This document shows, in pieces, positions 50,823 through 59,805 of a stretch of 64,000 bases of DNA. Source of the DNA: Pedobacter yulinensis (GTDB taxonomy: Bacteria; Bacteroidota; Bacteroidia; Sphingobacteriales; Sphingobacteriaceae); the NCBI RefSeq assembly GCF_003029735.1, contig NZ_KZ686269.1:1426001-1490000 (forward strand), given 5' to 3'. A model generated the notes under the pieces. The model ran no database searches. It had not been told where the DNA came from and worked only from the letters and a program-made list of their open reading frames with translations. The first letter of the stretch is position 1. Each line of letters opens with the position of its first letter. The position numbers and the translations under genes were made by a program.

Positions 50823-53800
50823 TTAAAATGTCATGTTAATTCCTGCGGTCACGATTCTTGGCAAGGGGTACGCCAGGAAATCGCGTCCCGGGGTAAGTGC
50901 CGAGAACCCGTCGTTGGTGCCTGCTTCCGGGTTGGCGCCGGTGTATTTGGTAAATGTTGCCAGGTTTTGCACACTCGCATACAGCCTGAGTGTTTTGATC
51001 AGGCCGGCAGCCCCAATAAATTTCTGTCTGAAGTTATAGCCTAATGAAACATTCTGGATGCGCAGGAAACCTGCGTCTTCGATCCACAGGGAGCTGACTT
51101 CGCGGTACAGGGTTCTGCCGCCAACAGTTGTCGGTGTGCGGCCATCACCGGGGCTAGCCGGCGATCTCCAGCGGTTCAGGACCTTCCGGTCTACGTTAAA
51201 GACACCATCTGTATTGGTCAGGAATTCATTTCCAGTTTTCATGATCTGACCGCCCTGGCTGCCAACAAGCAGCACGTTCAGGTCGAAATTTTTGTAACCG
51301 AAGGTATTGGTCAGTCCGCAGGTGAAATCTGGCTGCGAATTGCCGATCACGTCAAAATCTTTCAGGTCTTCGATGATCCCGTTGCCATCCACATCTCTGT
51401 ACCGGACAGAGCCGACGACCGAGGTTCCATGTTTAGGCTGGCTGTTCAGTTCTGCGGCGCTTTGGTACAATCCGTCGAAGACGTAACCATAAAATTGCCC
51501 GATTGGCTTGCCAACCTCGGTTTTATGGGTAAAAAACCCACCCCCGCTGCGCCCGCTGTAGATTGGTGCATTTCCGTTGCCCGGATTCAGTTCCAGGACC
51601 ACATTCCGGTTAATGCTGATGTTGGCATTGGTGTTCCAGGTGAATGCGCCGGTCAGGTTTTTTGAGTTTACTGCGATCTCCAGGCCTCTGTTTCGCACTT
51701 TACCGAGGTTCACGGTAGCGGTTGAAAACCCCGAGGCCGAGGGAAGCTCCGCGTTTAGCAGCAGGGAACTTGTAATGCGATTGTAATAGTCGACAGCAAG
51801 CCCGATCCGGTTTTTGAGTACAGTCATGTCAACACCCAGGTCAAGTTCATCGGCTTTTTCCCAGGTCAGGTCCTCATTGGCAATGGAACCTGAGGTTCTT
51901 CCGCTGGCCAGCGAACCGCCGAAAGAATAGTTCGAATTGCCGATGCTCGAGGCATACTGGTAATTGGGAATGTTGAAGTTGCCGGTGCGGCCATAACTTG
52001 CGCGCAGTTTGAGATCGTCCAGCCAGCTAACATCTTTTAAAAATTCTTCCTGCGACAGCCGCCATGCAAAGGCACCTGAAGGGAACATGCCGTAGCGGCT
52101 ATTTGCCCCGAAACGCGAGGAACCATCGGTACGGAAGGTGGCCGTGAACAGGTAGCGGTCTTTGAAGGTGTAGTTTACCCGGCCCAGGTAAGAAATGAGT
52201 GCCCACTTTTCAATACCGGCGGCATTGCCGTTCAGCAGCGTTGCCGCATTGATTGATTCGATCAGGTTATCCGGATAGTTTGTCGCGCCAAAGGAATACC
52301 CCTCATACCGCTCTTCCTGGGCTGTGTACCCTGCAACCGCATTGATGCGGTGGTTTTTTCCGAAACTTTTATCGTAGGTCAGGGTGATCTCTGACAGCCA
52401 GTTCGAGGTCGTATTCTGGGCAGTACTGGAAGAAGGAATGGAAGGATTGGGATTCTGGTTGCCCGTCTCGCCGATCACGAACGAAGGGTTGAAGGCAAAA
52501 GAACTGTTGTTGGTGTAGTCGTAATTGAAACCGTAGCGGGCGCTCAGGCCGTCGATGATCCTGTATTCGGCAAATGCGGTTCCGATGCCCCTGAAATATT
52601 TGGCCTTTGTTCCGGCAAATTCGAGCGTGTTGAGCGGGTTACCTGCGCCAATGGCGCCCGGCGATGTGATAAATACCGTTCGGTTTCCTGCGGCATCGGT
52701 AATGGGCACGATTGGGCTGAGCCACAGCGTGCGGGTCAGCACATCGCGGATACCGGTCTCAAAACCATTCCGGTTCTGCACAGCGCCGGTCGGGGCAATG
52801 CTGATGCCTACTTTCAGTTTTTTGGTGATGTCTGACTCCAGGTTAAAATTGAGCGAATACCGTTCATAATCTGTATACCTGATGGTTCCCTTCTGGTCAA
52901 GGCGACCGATCGAAGCCGAATAACGCGTGTTTTCTGAACCGCCGCGCAGGCTTAAGTCGATATTGATTTGCGGAGCATTGCGCAGCACCGCATCATACCA
53001 GTCCGTCCCCGCGCCATACTGTGCCGGGTTGCGGAACGGCGCCGGAATATCGGCATCGGTTGCGGTTAGGCCCCTCGAGGCAAAATCGTCCTGGATCATT
53101 TCCTTCCGGAACTGGGCATATTCGGTGCCGTTCAGCACATCAGGCCGGCCTTTCTGCGGAATGTGCTGCATGCCTGCATACGAGTTAACGCTTACCACCG
53201 GCCGGCCGGTTTTTCCGCGTTTGGTTGTGATGACGATGACACCGTTAGACCCTCTGGAACCATAGATAGCGGTCGATGATGCATCCTTCAGAACCGTAAC
53301 CGACTCGATATCTTCGGGGCTGATCACATTCAGCGGGTTGTACGTCTGCCCGCCTGAGTTGGATATGGCAAATCCGTCTACGACGAACAGCGGATTATTG
53401 CCTGCGGTGATCGAGCCGGTGCCGCGTATTTTGATGTTGACACCGCCGCCGGGCGCCCCCGTGGGCGAGGTGATCTGCACGCCGGGTATCTGCCCGGTCA
53501 GTTTCTGGTCAATCGATGTGACCGGCAGGTCGCGCAGCTGTGTAGCCGAAACGGTCGAAACAGAACCGGTCAGGTCTTTTTTCTGGGTGGTCCCATAACC
53601 CACCACCACGACATCGTTCAGTTCATTTTCCGCTACTTTCAGTGTAACTGCCGCCAGGTTGCCCGAGGCGGGAAGTTCTATGGTTTGTAAACCCTGGTAG
53701 CTGATCACCAGGATCTCTGCCGGTCCTACTCCCCTGAGTGTAAACCTGCCCTCGCTGTCGGTAACGGTGGCGCCTTTGCCCGACTTCAGGCGCACCGTGG

Positions 53801-54002
53801 CGCCCGGTACCGGAGCGCCCTGTTCATCGAGCACCCGGCCACTGATGTCTGCCTGTTGCCTGGCCGCAACAGGGATGTCCGGGTGTCGCGCTTCGGTTTT
53901 GAAAGTGGAGCCGTAAGCCCTGCTTTTCAAGTCAGTTAGACTTGCTGTGGCCAGTATGCCTAGCAGTGCCAGGAGCCGCAGCCTGTTGGTTTCTTTAATC
54001 AT
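50823..54002 (-). CDS. SusC/RagA-family TonB-linked outer membrane transporter
   Basis: 1059 residues. A signal segment and a carboxypeptidase-regulatory-like domain (ISGRVLDEQGAPVPGATVRL, about 52-130) precede the TonB box region, plug (VVVVGYGTTQKKDLTGSVS, PGVQITSPTGAPGG) and a 22-strand barrel. Imports the bound oligosaccharide with SusD. No extra N-terminal anti-sigma-binding (STN) domain is visible, in keeping with control by AraC rather than ECF sigma. Starts 48 bases after the isomerase stop. Confidence 0.96.
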   Translation of the reverse strand: MIKETNRLRLLALLGILATASLTDLKSRAYGSTFKTEARHPDIPVAARQQADISGRVLDEQGAPVPGATVRLKSGKGATVTDSEGRFTLRGVGPAEILVISYQGLQTIELPASGNLAAVTLKVAENELNDVVVVGYGTTQKKDLTGSVSTVSATQLRDLPVTSIDQKLTGQIPGVQITSPTGAPGGGVNIKIRGTGSITAGNNPLFVVDGFAISNSGGQTYNPLNVISPEDIESVTVLKDASSTAIYGSRGSNGVIVITTKRGKTGRPVVSVNSYAGMQHIPQKGRPDVLNGTEYAQFRKEMIQDDFASRGLTATDADIPAPFRNPAQYGAGTDWYDAVLRNAPQINIDLSLRGGSENTRYSASIGRLDQKGTIRYTDYERYSLNFNLESDITKKLKVGISIAPTGAVQNRNGFETGIRDVLTRTLWLSPIVPITDAAGNRTVFITSPGAIGAGNPLNTLEFAGTKAKYFRGIGTAFAEYRIIDGLSARYGFNYDYTNNSSFAFNPSFVIGETGNQNPNPSIPSSSTAQNTTSNWLSEITLTYDKSFGKNHRINAVAGYTAQEERYEGYSFGATNYPDNLIESINAATLLNGNAAGIEKWALISYLGRVNYTFKDRYLFTATFRTDGSSRFGANSRYGMFPSGAFAWRLSQEEFLKDVSWLDDLKLRASYGRTGNFNIPNYQYASSIGNSNYSFGGSLASGRTSGSIANEDLTWEKADELDLGVDMTVLKNRIGLAVDYYNRITSSLLLNAELPSASGFSTATVNLGKVRNRGLEIAVNSKNLTGAFTWNTNANISINRNVVLELNPGNGNAPIYSGRSGGGFFTHKTEVGKPIGQFYGYVFDGLYQSAAELNSQPKHGTSVVGSVRYRDVDGNGIIEDLKDFDVIGNSQPDFTCGLTNTFGYKNFDLNVLLVGSQGGQIMKTGNEFLTNTDGVFNVDRKVLNRWRSPASPGDGRTPTTVGGRTLYREVSSLWIEDAGFLRIQNVSLGYNFRQKFIGAAGLIKTLRLYASVQNLATFTKYTGANPEAGTNDGFSALTPGRDFLAYPLPRIVTAGINMTF

Positions 54003-54050
54003 ATCGTTTGGTTAAAAATTGAACTTGATCCGTAACATTTATGTGCATAC

Positions 54051-55484
54051 TTAGCTGACCACCACCACGGTGATGCCCAGCATGCTGCCCAGTTTTTTGA
54101 TTTTTGAAGCAAGATGTCCGCGGCCAACTGCACAATGGTGTGCCGGGGCTTCGGCATTCCAGGCCTCCATAAAGTTTCTTGCACCTGTGGCGAACTTGTA
54201 CCGGCTGTTTGTATTGCCAATTTCCAGAATGGGCCCGGCTACAGAATGGCCTTCTGCAACCAGCAGCTTCAGGGAGCCTTTGCCCGTTTCTACCACAGAG
54301 AGCAGGGTGACCGGTCCCTGGCTCACCGACATCTCGACAGACAGACCCTGGCCAACCTTGCCATGGTAGACGCTGAGGGGCCGAACTTTGATCTTCCCTT
54401 CGGCAATGCCCGGGTGGCAAGGCCCGTCATGCCCCATCAGCACGACATCATCCCGGTAGTCTGCAGCATAAAATTCAGTGAAGGAGCCGCCGGCGCCGAA
54501 ACTGTCCAGGATTTTCATGGCCTGTGCGTTTTTGATCTCGAATTCGCCCGCCACGGGAATATTTGTGCTGGTAAGCAGCGAGTTGCCGAGTATGACCGAA
54601 CTCATCGTGGTTTCATTTCCGGGGTTGCCGGTACCCTTGTGGTAATAGGCCAGCGATCCCAGCCGGTGCCGCTCAACCAATTTGCGGAGCGCGGCCGAGG
54701 TTTTTGCCGCCCGGCGCAGCTCTACCGCGGGGCAGTCTTCCTGCACATCGAATGTGCGGTGTATTTTGTCCAGCTCGGCGTCGACAGCGGCTTCAGTTAC
54801 CTGGCTGCGCAGTGCAGACAGCTCGTCGACCTCCAGGATTTCGATATGGCCACCAAACGTGGCGCACTGCAGGGTCATATCGGTATAAATGTCCAGCATG
54901 CCGCCGTAATAATTGCCCATCACGCCCAGCCGGTTGTAGTACATGGTGCGCGCCACGCGTGCTGCAGCCACCCATTCAGCAATTTCAGTCAGAACATGGG
55001 GATCATTGTGCAGCATACCGGTTACCTGGTGAAACGCGATCCCGCTCCGGTTAAAAACATTGGCAATTTCCGGCAGCGTGCACGAAGCGCAATGCGCCAG
55101 CCATTCGCCGGTCATTGCGGCACGGTCTTCCAGGCTGTTGAACGCCGCATAGTCGATACCCGCCTCGGGTGAAAGGTTCAGTACGATAACCGGAACACCT
55201 GCTTTGCGTACCGCCGGCAGTACCGTTGCCGAAAGCGCATAGGTAGTGACGTAAAGGAAAATCAGGTCTACATCTTCCTGCCTGAATCTCAAACCGGCTT
55301 CGAACGCCTTATCGGATGAATCGACCAGGCCGAGGCTGACCAGGCTGGCATCTGAGAGGCTGATCTGTGCAGCAATGGCATCGATATAGTTGCTTAATCG
55401 TTTTTGCAAACCAGCAAATTGATCCCAGTAATTTGCAAGGCCTATACCGAATAAACCAATCCGGGGGCTCATATTATTTAACAT
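54051..55484 (-). CDS. L-arabinose/L-fucose isomerase-family protein
   Basis: 477 residues; start at 55484 or at the second ATG, 55472. The N-terminal fold (IGLFGIGLANYWDQFAGLQKRL) and the C-terminal region with GEFEIKNAQAMKILDSFGAG, FTEFYAADYRDDVVLMGHDGPCH and the final PAHHCAVGRGHLASKI correspond to the AraA-like metal site. It should isomerise a free aldose such as L-arabinose or a rare sugar to the ketose in the cytoplasm. First gene of the operon with susC and susD, with a perfect promoter upstream. Confidence 0.87.
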   Translation of the reverse strand: MLNNMSPRIGLFGIGLANYWDQFAGLQKRLSNYIDAIAAQISLSDASLVSLGLVDSSDKAFEAGLRFRQEDVDLIFLYVTTYALSATVLPAVRKAGVPVIVLNLSPEAGIDYAAFNSLEDRAAMTGEWLAHCASCTLPEIANVFNRSGIAFHQVTGMLHNDPHVLTEIAEWVAAARVARTMYYNRLGVMGNYYGGMLDIYTDMTLQCATFGGHIEILEVDELSALRSQVTEAAVDAELDKIHRTFDVQEDCPAVELRRAAKTSAALRKLVERHRLGSLAYYHKGTGNPGNETTMSSVILGNSLLTSTNIPVAGEFEIKNAQAMKILDSFGAGGSFTEFYAADYRDDVVLMGHDGPCHPGIAEGKIKVRPLSVYHGKVGQGLSVEMSVSQGPVTLLSVVETGKGSLKLLVAEGHSVAGPILEIGNTNSRYKFATGARNFMEAWNAEAPAHHCAVGRGHLASKIKKLGSMLGITVVVVS

Positions 55485-55544
55485 ATTTGGTTGTATTTGT
55501 TGTCTGGCCTAAAAAGGTTTCGTTATTTTAAACCTGCCTTGGTT

Positions 55545-55575
55545 CAAAACTATAGCTTAGCCACTCGCGGGCCAA
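55545..55575 (-). promoter_or_regulatory. Promoter of the isomerase-susC-susD operon
   Basis: On the minus strand TTG (55575-55573), 20 bases and TAGTTTTG (55552-55545) match the consensus exactly. The leader is about 55 bases. The adjacent divergent AraC gene is the expected regulator. Confidence 0.7.
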
Positions 55576-55626
55576 TGGAACTTTTGATAAAAGACATACA
55601 GGATTTGACACCATAATTTGTTCACT

Positions 55627-56502
55627 ATGATCAACTTCTATAAATACCTTCCAGTAAGTAAAGAAGACGAAAGCTGGGGCCTTACCGTACTGAATGTGGG
55701 TTGTATGAATGTAGGCGCCACCGAACCGTATCCGCTCAAGGGGCACCCTGCGAACTACCATTTCGACTGGAGCAGCTGGCGAACCCTGCAGGAATACCAG
55801 GTCATTTACATTACCCGCGGAAGCGGCGTGTTCGAGTCGGCCAGCTGCAAACAGGTGGCCATACAGGCGGGAACGGTCATCGTACTTTTTCCAAACGAAC
55901 CGCACCGGTATAAGCCTGATCCGTTTACCGGCTGGGACGAATACTGGGTGGGCATTAAAGGCAACATCATAGACAACCTGGTTGCGGCAAGACAGTTATC
56001 GCCCAATAAACCTACGCTGTACGTTGGCTTTAACGAGACGGTGATCGACCTCTATGAGTGCATCATGGAAAAGACCCGCCATGAACAGCCGGGCTATCAG
56101 CCGCAGGTTTCAGGCGCCGCCTTTTACCTGTTGGGAACCTGCCACTCACTGCTCAGACAGAACGAGGCGGTAAAGGAAGATTCACAGCAGATCATTAGGC
56201 GGGCCATGCTGCTGTTCCGCTCGAACATCAGCAATACCTTCTCAGCAGAACAGGCTGCCGCAGCACTCAATATCGGGTATTCCTCTTTCAGGAAACTGTT
56301 TAAAAGTCATACAGGACTGTCGCCCGGACAGTATTATCTGCAGCTGAAGATCCAGAAGGCGAAAGAACTGCTCAGCAATAGCCGCATGTCGGTCAAGGAG
56401 ATTGCTTTAGACCTCAATTTCGAATCGGCTTTCTATTTTTCCAAGCTCTTCAAAGAGAAAACGGGCCTTAATCCGACCGCCTACCGCGAGAACTGCCGCT
56501 AA
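55627..56502 (+). CDS. AraC-family regulator of the SusCD locus
   Basis: 291 residues from ATG 55627 (a TTG at 55618 is the alternative). An N-terminal cupin sugar-binding domain (VIYITRGSGVFES, LFPNEPHRYKPDPFTGWDEYWVGIKG) is joined to the double HTH (NIGYSSFRKLFKSHTGLSPGQYY and IALDLNFESAFYFSKLFKEKTGLNPTAYR). Placed divergent from the isomerase operon and convergent with GH43 (9 bases), it most likely senses a locus sugar and activates both. Confidence 0.93.
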   Translation: MINFYKYLPVSKEDESWGLTVLNVGCMNVGATEPYPLKGHPANYHFDWSSWRTLQEYQVIYITRGSGVFESASCKQVAIQAGTVIVLFPNEPHRYKPDPFTGWDEYWVGIKGNIIDNLVAARQLSPNKPTLYVGFNETVIDLYECIMEKTRHEQPGYQPQVSGAAFYLLGTCHSLLRQNEAVKEDSQQIIRRAMLLFRSNISNTFSAEQAAAALNIGYSSFRKLFKSHTGLSPGQYYLQLKIQKAKELLSNSRMSVKEIALDLNFESAFYFSKLFKEKTGLNPTAYRENCR

Positions 56503-56510
56503 TTTCTTCA

Positions 56511-58082
56511 CTACCTGATGCGGGTATAAAACTTCAGCGAACGGCCCGGCTCAGCTTTGAAGCTTTTCCCCTTGTCTGTACTGATCGCCGCTACGCCGCG
56601 CTGATAAGGCTGGTCATCATTGAAGGCAAATCCATATTTTCCTGATTTCGCAGCAGAACCCAGAACGAGTGCGTAAGCCTGCCCCTTTACAACGTTGATC
56701 CGGGGAGCAACCCTGATCTGGTGGGGTGCCCAGGACACCGAATCGGCTGCTACTGTTGCTGAGAACAATGCCTGTCCGGTCGGCAACCCACTCGCGTCAG
56801 CGCGGAATAACTGCACCTGCAGCGCCGCCTCCGGGTAGCCGGTCCTGAATGTTGTCATCGCCGCATCTGTAAGCAGCCCGTTCTTTTCAGCCCGGAACGA
56901 CTGGCTGCGCCTGAGGTCGCCCCCGATATCGCTGAACCAGGTAAAGCCGGCGTTCCCGCTGCTGCCCGCAGGTGTGATGCTGCGTTTGGAACGTTTTGCG
57001 CGGGTTTCAAAGGGCTGGGAAACTTTTTCCTGGCAGGCCATGGGCTGAATGGAACCATCTTCGTTGAAAACAAGCGGTGCCCAGTAAAAATTGGCAAGCG
57101 CTTCATTTTTGGCCGCATTGTTCCACAGGTCGCTGCAATAGAGGTAAATGGTGCCTGTAGCCAGCTCGATCGGCGAGACGAAAGATGGCTGCCCGCCGCA
57201 TGAATTGTTGCTGATCCGGATGCCTTCAGACCAGGGGCCAAGGGGCGATTTTGCGGTCTTGTAACTTGTGCCGGTACCTGAACAGTAACCACAGTTCGGA
57301 TCGGAATACGTTACATAGTATAGCCCCTTGCGTTTAAACAGGGCGGGCGCTTCGGTTTTCCCTGCAGTAACAGATTTGACATGTTTTCCTGTGCCCGAAA
57401 GGTAATCACCGGTAAGTTCTTCAATCACGATCGTTCCCTTCGTTCGCCAGTCGGTGTAGGCGATATAGCCTGTTCCGTCTTCATCCACGAACGTATCGTG
57501 GTCGCCATTGTTTAGGCCGGCCACCGGCGCCTCGCTGTTCACAGCCAGCCGGGGCTCGGCCACTTCTTTGAAAGGTCCGGTGGGCGAACTGCTTGTAAAC
57601 ACCCGGAATCCTACCTGGTTGTCATAGACATTGATCCACAAGACATATAAACCGGTTTTTTTATTGTAAACCACGTGCGGCCTGAAACAGCCATAGGTAT
57701 TTCCATTGCACCGGCTTTGCCAGACCGGTGTCGTGGCGTCGAACAGGAAACCGCGGTCTGTCCAGGTGACCATATCGGTCGATGAATATACTTTAAATCC
57801 ACAGAAAGGGGCGTCCTTTCTGCCCCATTCAAACCCGCAGCCATAACTCGTTCCATAGAGGTAGTATACCCCATCAAAAAAAGCGATCTCCCCGTCATGC
57901 GCATCGACCGCCTCGCCCATGTTGTCAAAGCGAACGATTTGCTGCCCCCTTGAATTGAAATTCTGAAACGTGCTGTGTGATTTGTCTCCGGCTCTTGCCC
58001 GGGTAGGGGTCTGACTTTTTGCACTGACAGACAAAATCAGAAAAAGGAACAGCGATGCTGAAAGGTGATTTATCCGGGTCAT
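56511..58082 (-). CDS. Secreted glycoside hydrolase family 43 enzyme
   Basis: 523 residues with a signal peptide (to about SAKS, residue 23). The five-bladed propeller has DAHDGEIAFFDGVYYLYGTSYGC, GDHDTFVDEDGTGYIAYTD and KTEAPALFKRKGLYYVTYSD; the C-terminal 150 residues form a separate beta-sandwich (likely carbohydrate-binding). It looks closest to the exo-beta-1,3-galactanase-type branch (GH43_24), but this subfamily call is by eye and unsure. It has its own perfect promoter. Linked to the SusCD locus by position. Confidence 0.87.
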   Translation of the reverse strand: MTRINHLSASLFLFLILSVSAKSQTPTRARAGDKSHSTFQNFNSRGQQIVRFDNMGEAVDAHDGEIAFFDGVYYLYGTSYGCGFEWGRKDAPFCGFKVYSSTDMVTWTDRGFLFDATTPVWQSRCNGNTYGCFRPHVVYNKKTGLYVLWINVYDNQVGFRVFTSSSPTGPFKEVAEPRLAVNSEAPVAGLNNGDHDTFVDEDGTGYIAYTDWRTKGTIVIEELTGDYLSGTGKHVKSVTAGKTEAPALFKRKGLYYVTYSDPNCGYCSGTGTSYKTAKSPLGPWSEGIRISNNSCGGQPSFVSPIELATGTIYLYCSDLWNNAAKNEALANFYWAPLVFNEDGSIQPMACQEKVSQPFETRAKRSKRSITPAGSSGNAGFTWFSDIGGDLRRSQSFRAEKNGLLTDAAMTTFRTGYPEAALQVQLFRADASGLPTGQALFSATVAADSVSWAPHQIRVAPRINVVKGQAYALVLGSAAKSGKYGFAFNDDQPYQRGVAAISTDKGKSFKAEPGRSLKFYTRIR

Positions 58083-58096
58083 TTTGAAAAGCTTAA

Positions 58097-58138
58097 ATAC
58101 ATTTACTCAAATGTATCGCCAGAGCCCCACCTCTTCAA
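58097..58138 (-). promoter_or_regulatory. Promoter and palindromic operator of the GH43 gene
   Basis: On the minus strand TTG (58138-58136), 20 bases and TACATTTG (58115-58108) match the consensus. A perfect palindrome ATACATTT-ACTC-AAATGTAT (58097-58116) covers the -7 box and start point, so a bound regulator would block or gate the polymerase. Confidence 0.7.
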
Positions 58139-58238
58139 TACAGATTCTGATAAAACCTTTACAGATTTTGACAACCAGGCTGCGAAACTTCCCCGATTTG
58201 CCGACAACGATGCGACCTGCGCTTTGCCAGCCTCTACA

Positions 58239-58769
58239 TTACACAGTAATGTTCCGATAGGCAGGGTTAAACCAGGTCATTTGCAGGGGTGTTTCAAACT
58301 TTGAGTCAGCTACCCAGATCTTGTGCACATGGCGTCCTTCGATTATGAAACCGAGCCGCTGGTAAAAGGCAACGTTGCGCTCGTTGCTTTCCCGCACATA
58401 AAGTTCAACCCTCAGAATGTGTGCAAAGTCCGAACTGACCCGGTCCAGGAAAGCAGTGAACAGCTGTTTGCCAAGCCCCCTGCCCTGGTATTCCGGGGCC
58501 AGGACAATGGTCAGGTCGGTCAGGATGTGCCTAAAAGCGGCCAATTGGGGCGTATAGGCATGAATTTCGCCTATGATACGCTCCTGCGCGGTCATAAGCA
58601 GGATCAATCCGTTCCGGAGCGACTCGGACACAAAACCGTTTACATATTCTTCGTTGACCTCTGCCGGCTGGCGAATCAGGCCTGCAGGATCGGCCGAAAC
58701 GGCCTGGTACAGCTGCAGCAGCATGGGCACCACCTGTTGTTCGGCAGGTATGATCTGGATCGCTGTCAT
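58239..58769 (-). CDS. GNAT N-acetyltransferase
   Basis: 176 residues. Motif A is LTIVLAPEYQGRGLGKQLFTAFLD (about 90-115) and motif B is NERNVAFYQRLGF. Substrate unknown. Divergent from the MoaF-like gene. Confidence 0.9.
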   Translation of the reverse strand: MTAIQIIPAEQQVVPMLLQLYQAVSADPAGLIRQPAEVNEEYVNGFVSESLRNGLILLMTAQERIIGEIHAYTPQLAAFRHILTDLTIVLAPEYQGRGLGKQLFTAFLDRVSSDFAHILRVELYVRESNERNVAFYQRLGFIIEGRHVHKIWVADSKFETPLQMTWFNPAYRNITV

Positions 58770-58813
58770 CTCGATTTGTTTATACGGAACACACTGCTCC
58801 GTGATTTTAAATA

Positions 58814-58862
58814 AACTTGCAGATTAAAAGTTAATTATTAATTTCAACTTGCAATTTAAAAG
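58814..58862 (+). promoter_or_regulatory. MoaF-like gene promoter with 17-base direct repeats
   Basis: AACTTGCAGATTAAAAG (58814-58830) and AACTTGCAATTTAAAAG (58846-58862) lie 32 bases apart. The TTG of the first (58817-58819) is the -33 element; 19 bases on comes TAATTTCA (58839-58846), a -7-like box, and the second repeat begins right there. A variant, AACTTGTCAATTGAAAG, is in the HxlR promoter. Confidence 0.55.
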
Positions 58863-58875
58863 CTATAGAACACAT

Positions 58876-59190
58876 ATGAATTACATTGGCAAAACACTCA
58901 TGGTTGATTTCGGTATGGCCCGGGCTACACTCAGGATAAACAGCGAAACCTCACTCACCTTCCGGATTCTTGAAAAGGACGGCCAGACCGTAAGCACCTC
59001 TGAAACCGTATCGCTGAAGCTGATATCCCTTCGGCCCGATCTGTGCCTGCTATGCTGGCAGGAACAAAGCGGCGTAACGGTTTCGCAGGTACATGATTAC
59101 AGCAATGGCGCCATTCACTCTATCTGGACCACTCCCGGTGCTGCACTGCAGCAGTTCAGCGGTTCGCTGAAAGTGACCGAAGCTGTTTGA
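58876..59190 (+). CDS. MoaF-like small protein
   Basis: 104 residues from ATG 58876. The order GKTLMVDFGMARATLRI, SLTFRILEKDG, ETVSLKLISLRPDLCLLCWQEQSGVTVSQVHDYSNG and a beta-rich end matches MoaF-domain proteins, a lipocalin-like fold of mostly unknown function. It is probably cytoplasmic. It converges with the HxlR gene (16 bases apart) and shares its promoter motif, so that regulator may control it. Confidence 0.75.
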   Translation: MNYIGKTLMVDFGMARATLRINSETSLTFRILEKDGQTVSTSETVSLKLISLRPDLCLLCWQEQSGVTVSQVHDYSNGAIHSIWTTPGAALQQFSGSLKVTEAV

Positions 59191-59206
59191 CACCGGGCTG
59201 CGCAAC

Positions 59207-59629
59207 TTAGGCCAGCGGCTTACCTGAATTGAGTTGTGCAGCTACCTGTCCAAGTACCTCAGCGCGGTTTTCCCGGTAAGCAGCCGCAAAGTCCCTGGCC
59301 CGGGCAGGCGTGTCGAGGTGCGCATCGGCCCAGAGTGAAATTTCCAGGAGCACCGGCACCAGTCCGGCTCCCTTTGGCGTAAGTTCGTAAAAAATCTTGG
59401 CCCTGCTTGCAGGGTGTTTTTTCCGAGCAATGATACCCCCGGCTTCCAGCCCCGCCAACCTGCTGGCCAGTATATTGGTGGCGATCCCTTCGTCTGACTT
59501 TAAAAATTCGTTGTACGTGTTTTTTCCAAAAAAGGCAATATCCCGTACAATCAGTAAAGTCCACTTGTCACCAAAAATTTCCAGCGCGCAACTGATCGGG
59601 CATGCTGACCTGCTTTTTTTCTCTGCCAT
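59207..59629 (-). CDS. HxlR-family transcriptional regulator
   Basis: 140 residues from ATG 59629; the longer frame to 59656 would place the start in the promoter. Cys10 and Cys14 lie in RSACPISCALEIFGDKWTLLIVRDI, the family hallmark; LKSDEGIATNILASRLAGLEAGG is the recognition region. A perfect promoter with a 4-base leader lies upstream, and its AACTTG motif also occurs twice upstream of the MoaF-like gene, suggesting both are regulated by this protein. Confidence 0.9.
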   Translation of the reverse strand: MAEKKSRSACPISCALEIFGDKWTLLIVRDIAFFGKNTYNEFLKSDEGIATNILASRLAGLEAGGIIARKKHPASRAKIFYELTPKGAGLVPVLLEISLWADAHLDTPARARDFAAAYRENRAEVLGQVAAQLNSGKPLA

Positions 59630-59633
59630 CAAC

Positions 59634-59666
59634 CAAATGTACGTAATCACTTTCAATTGACAAGTT
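59634..59666 (-). promoter_or_regulatory. HxlR promoter sharing the AACTTG motif
   Basis: On the minus strand, AACTTGTCAATTGAAAG (59666-59650) includes TTG (59663-59661), then a 19-base spacer and TACATTTG (59641-59634). The start codon at 59629 follows after 4 bases. Confidence 0.65.
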
Positions 59667-59805
59667 GTTTAGCTTCAGACCGGTGCCCGGTGCAGGTAGC
59701 GATTCAGACAAAACAGAACCATTTCAAGACGATACCGAACACCATACCGCTGATTCTCAACTAATATTGTGATGCAACTAACCACTATTTACTAAACCAA
59801 TAGTT

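Noticed and set aside
54114-55172. 352-codon open frame on the plus strand opposite the isomerase
   Set aside because: Antisense shadow of a well-supported gene; the residues do not resemble a protein family.
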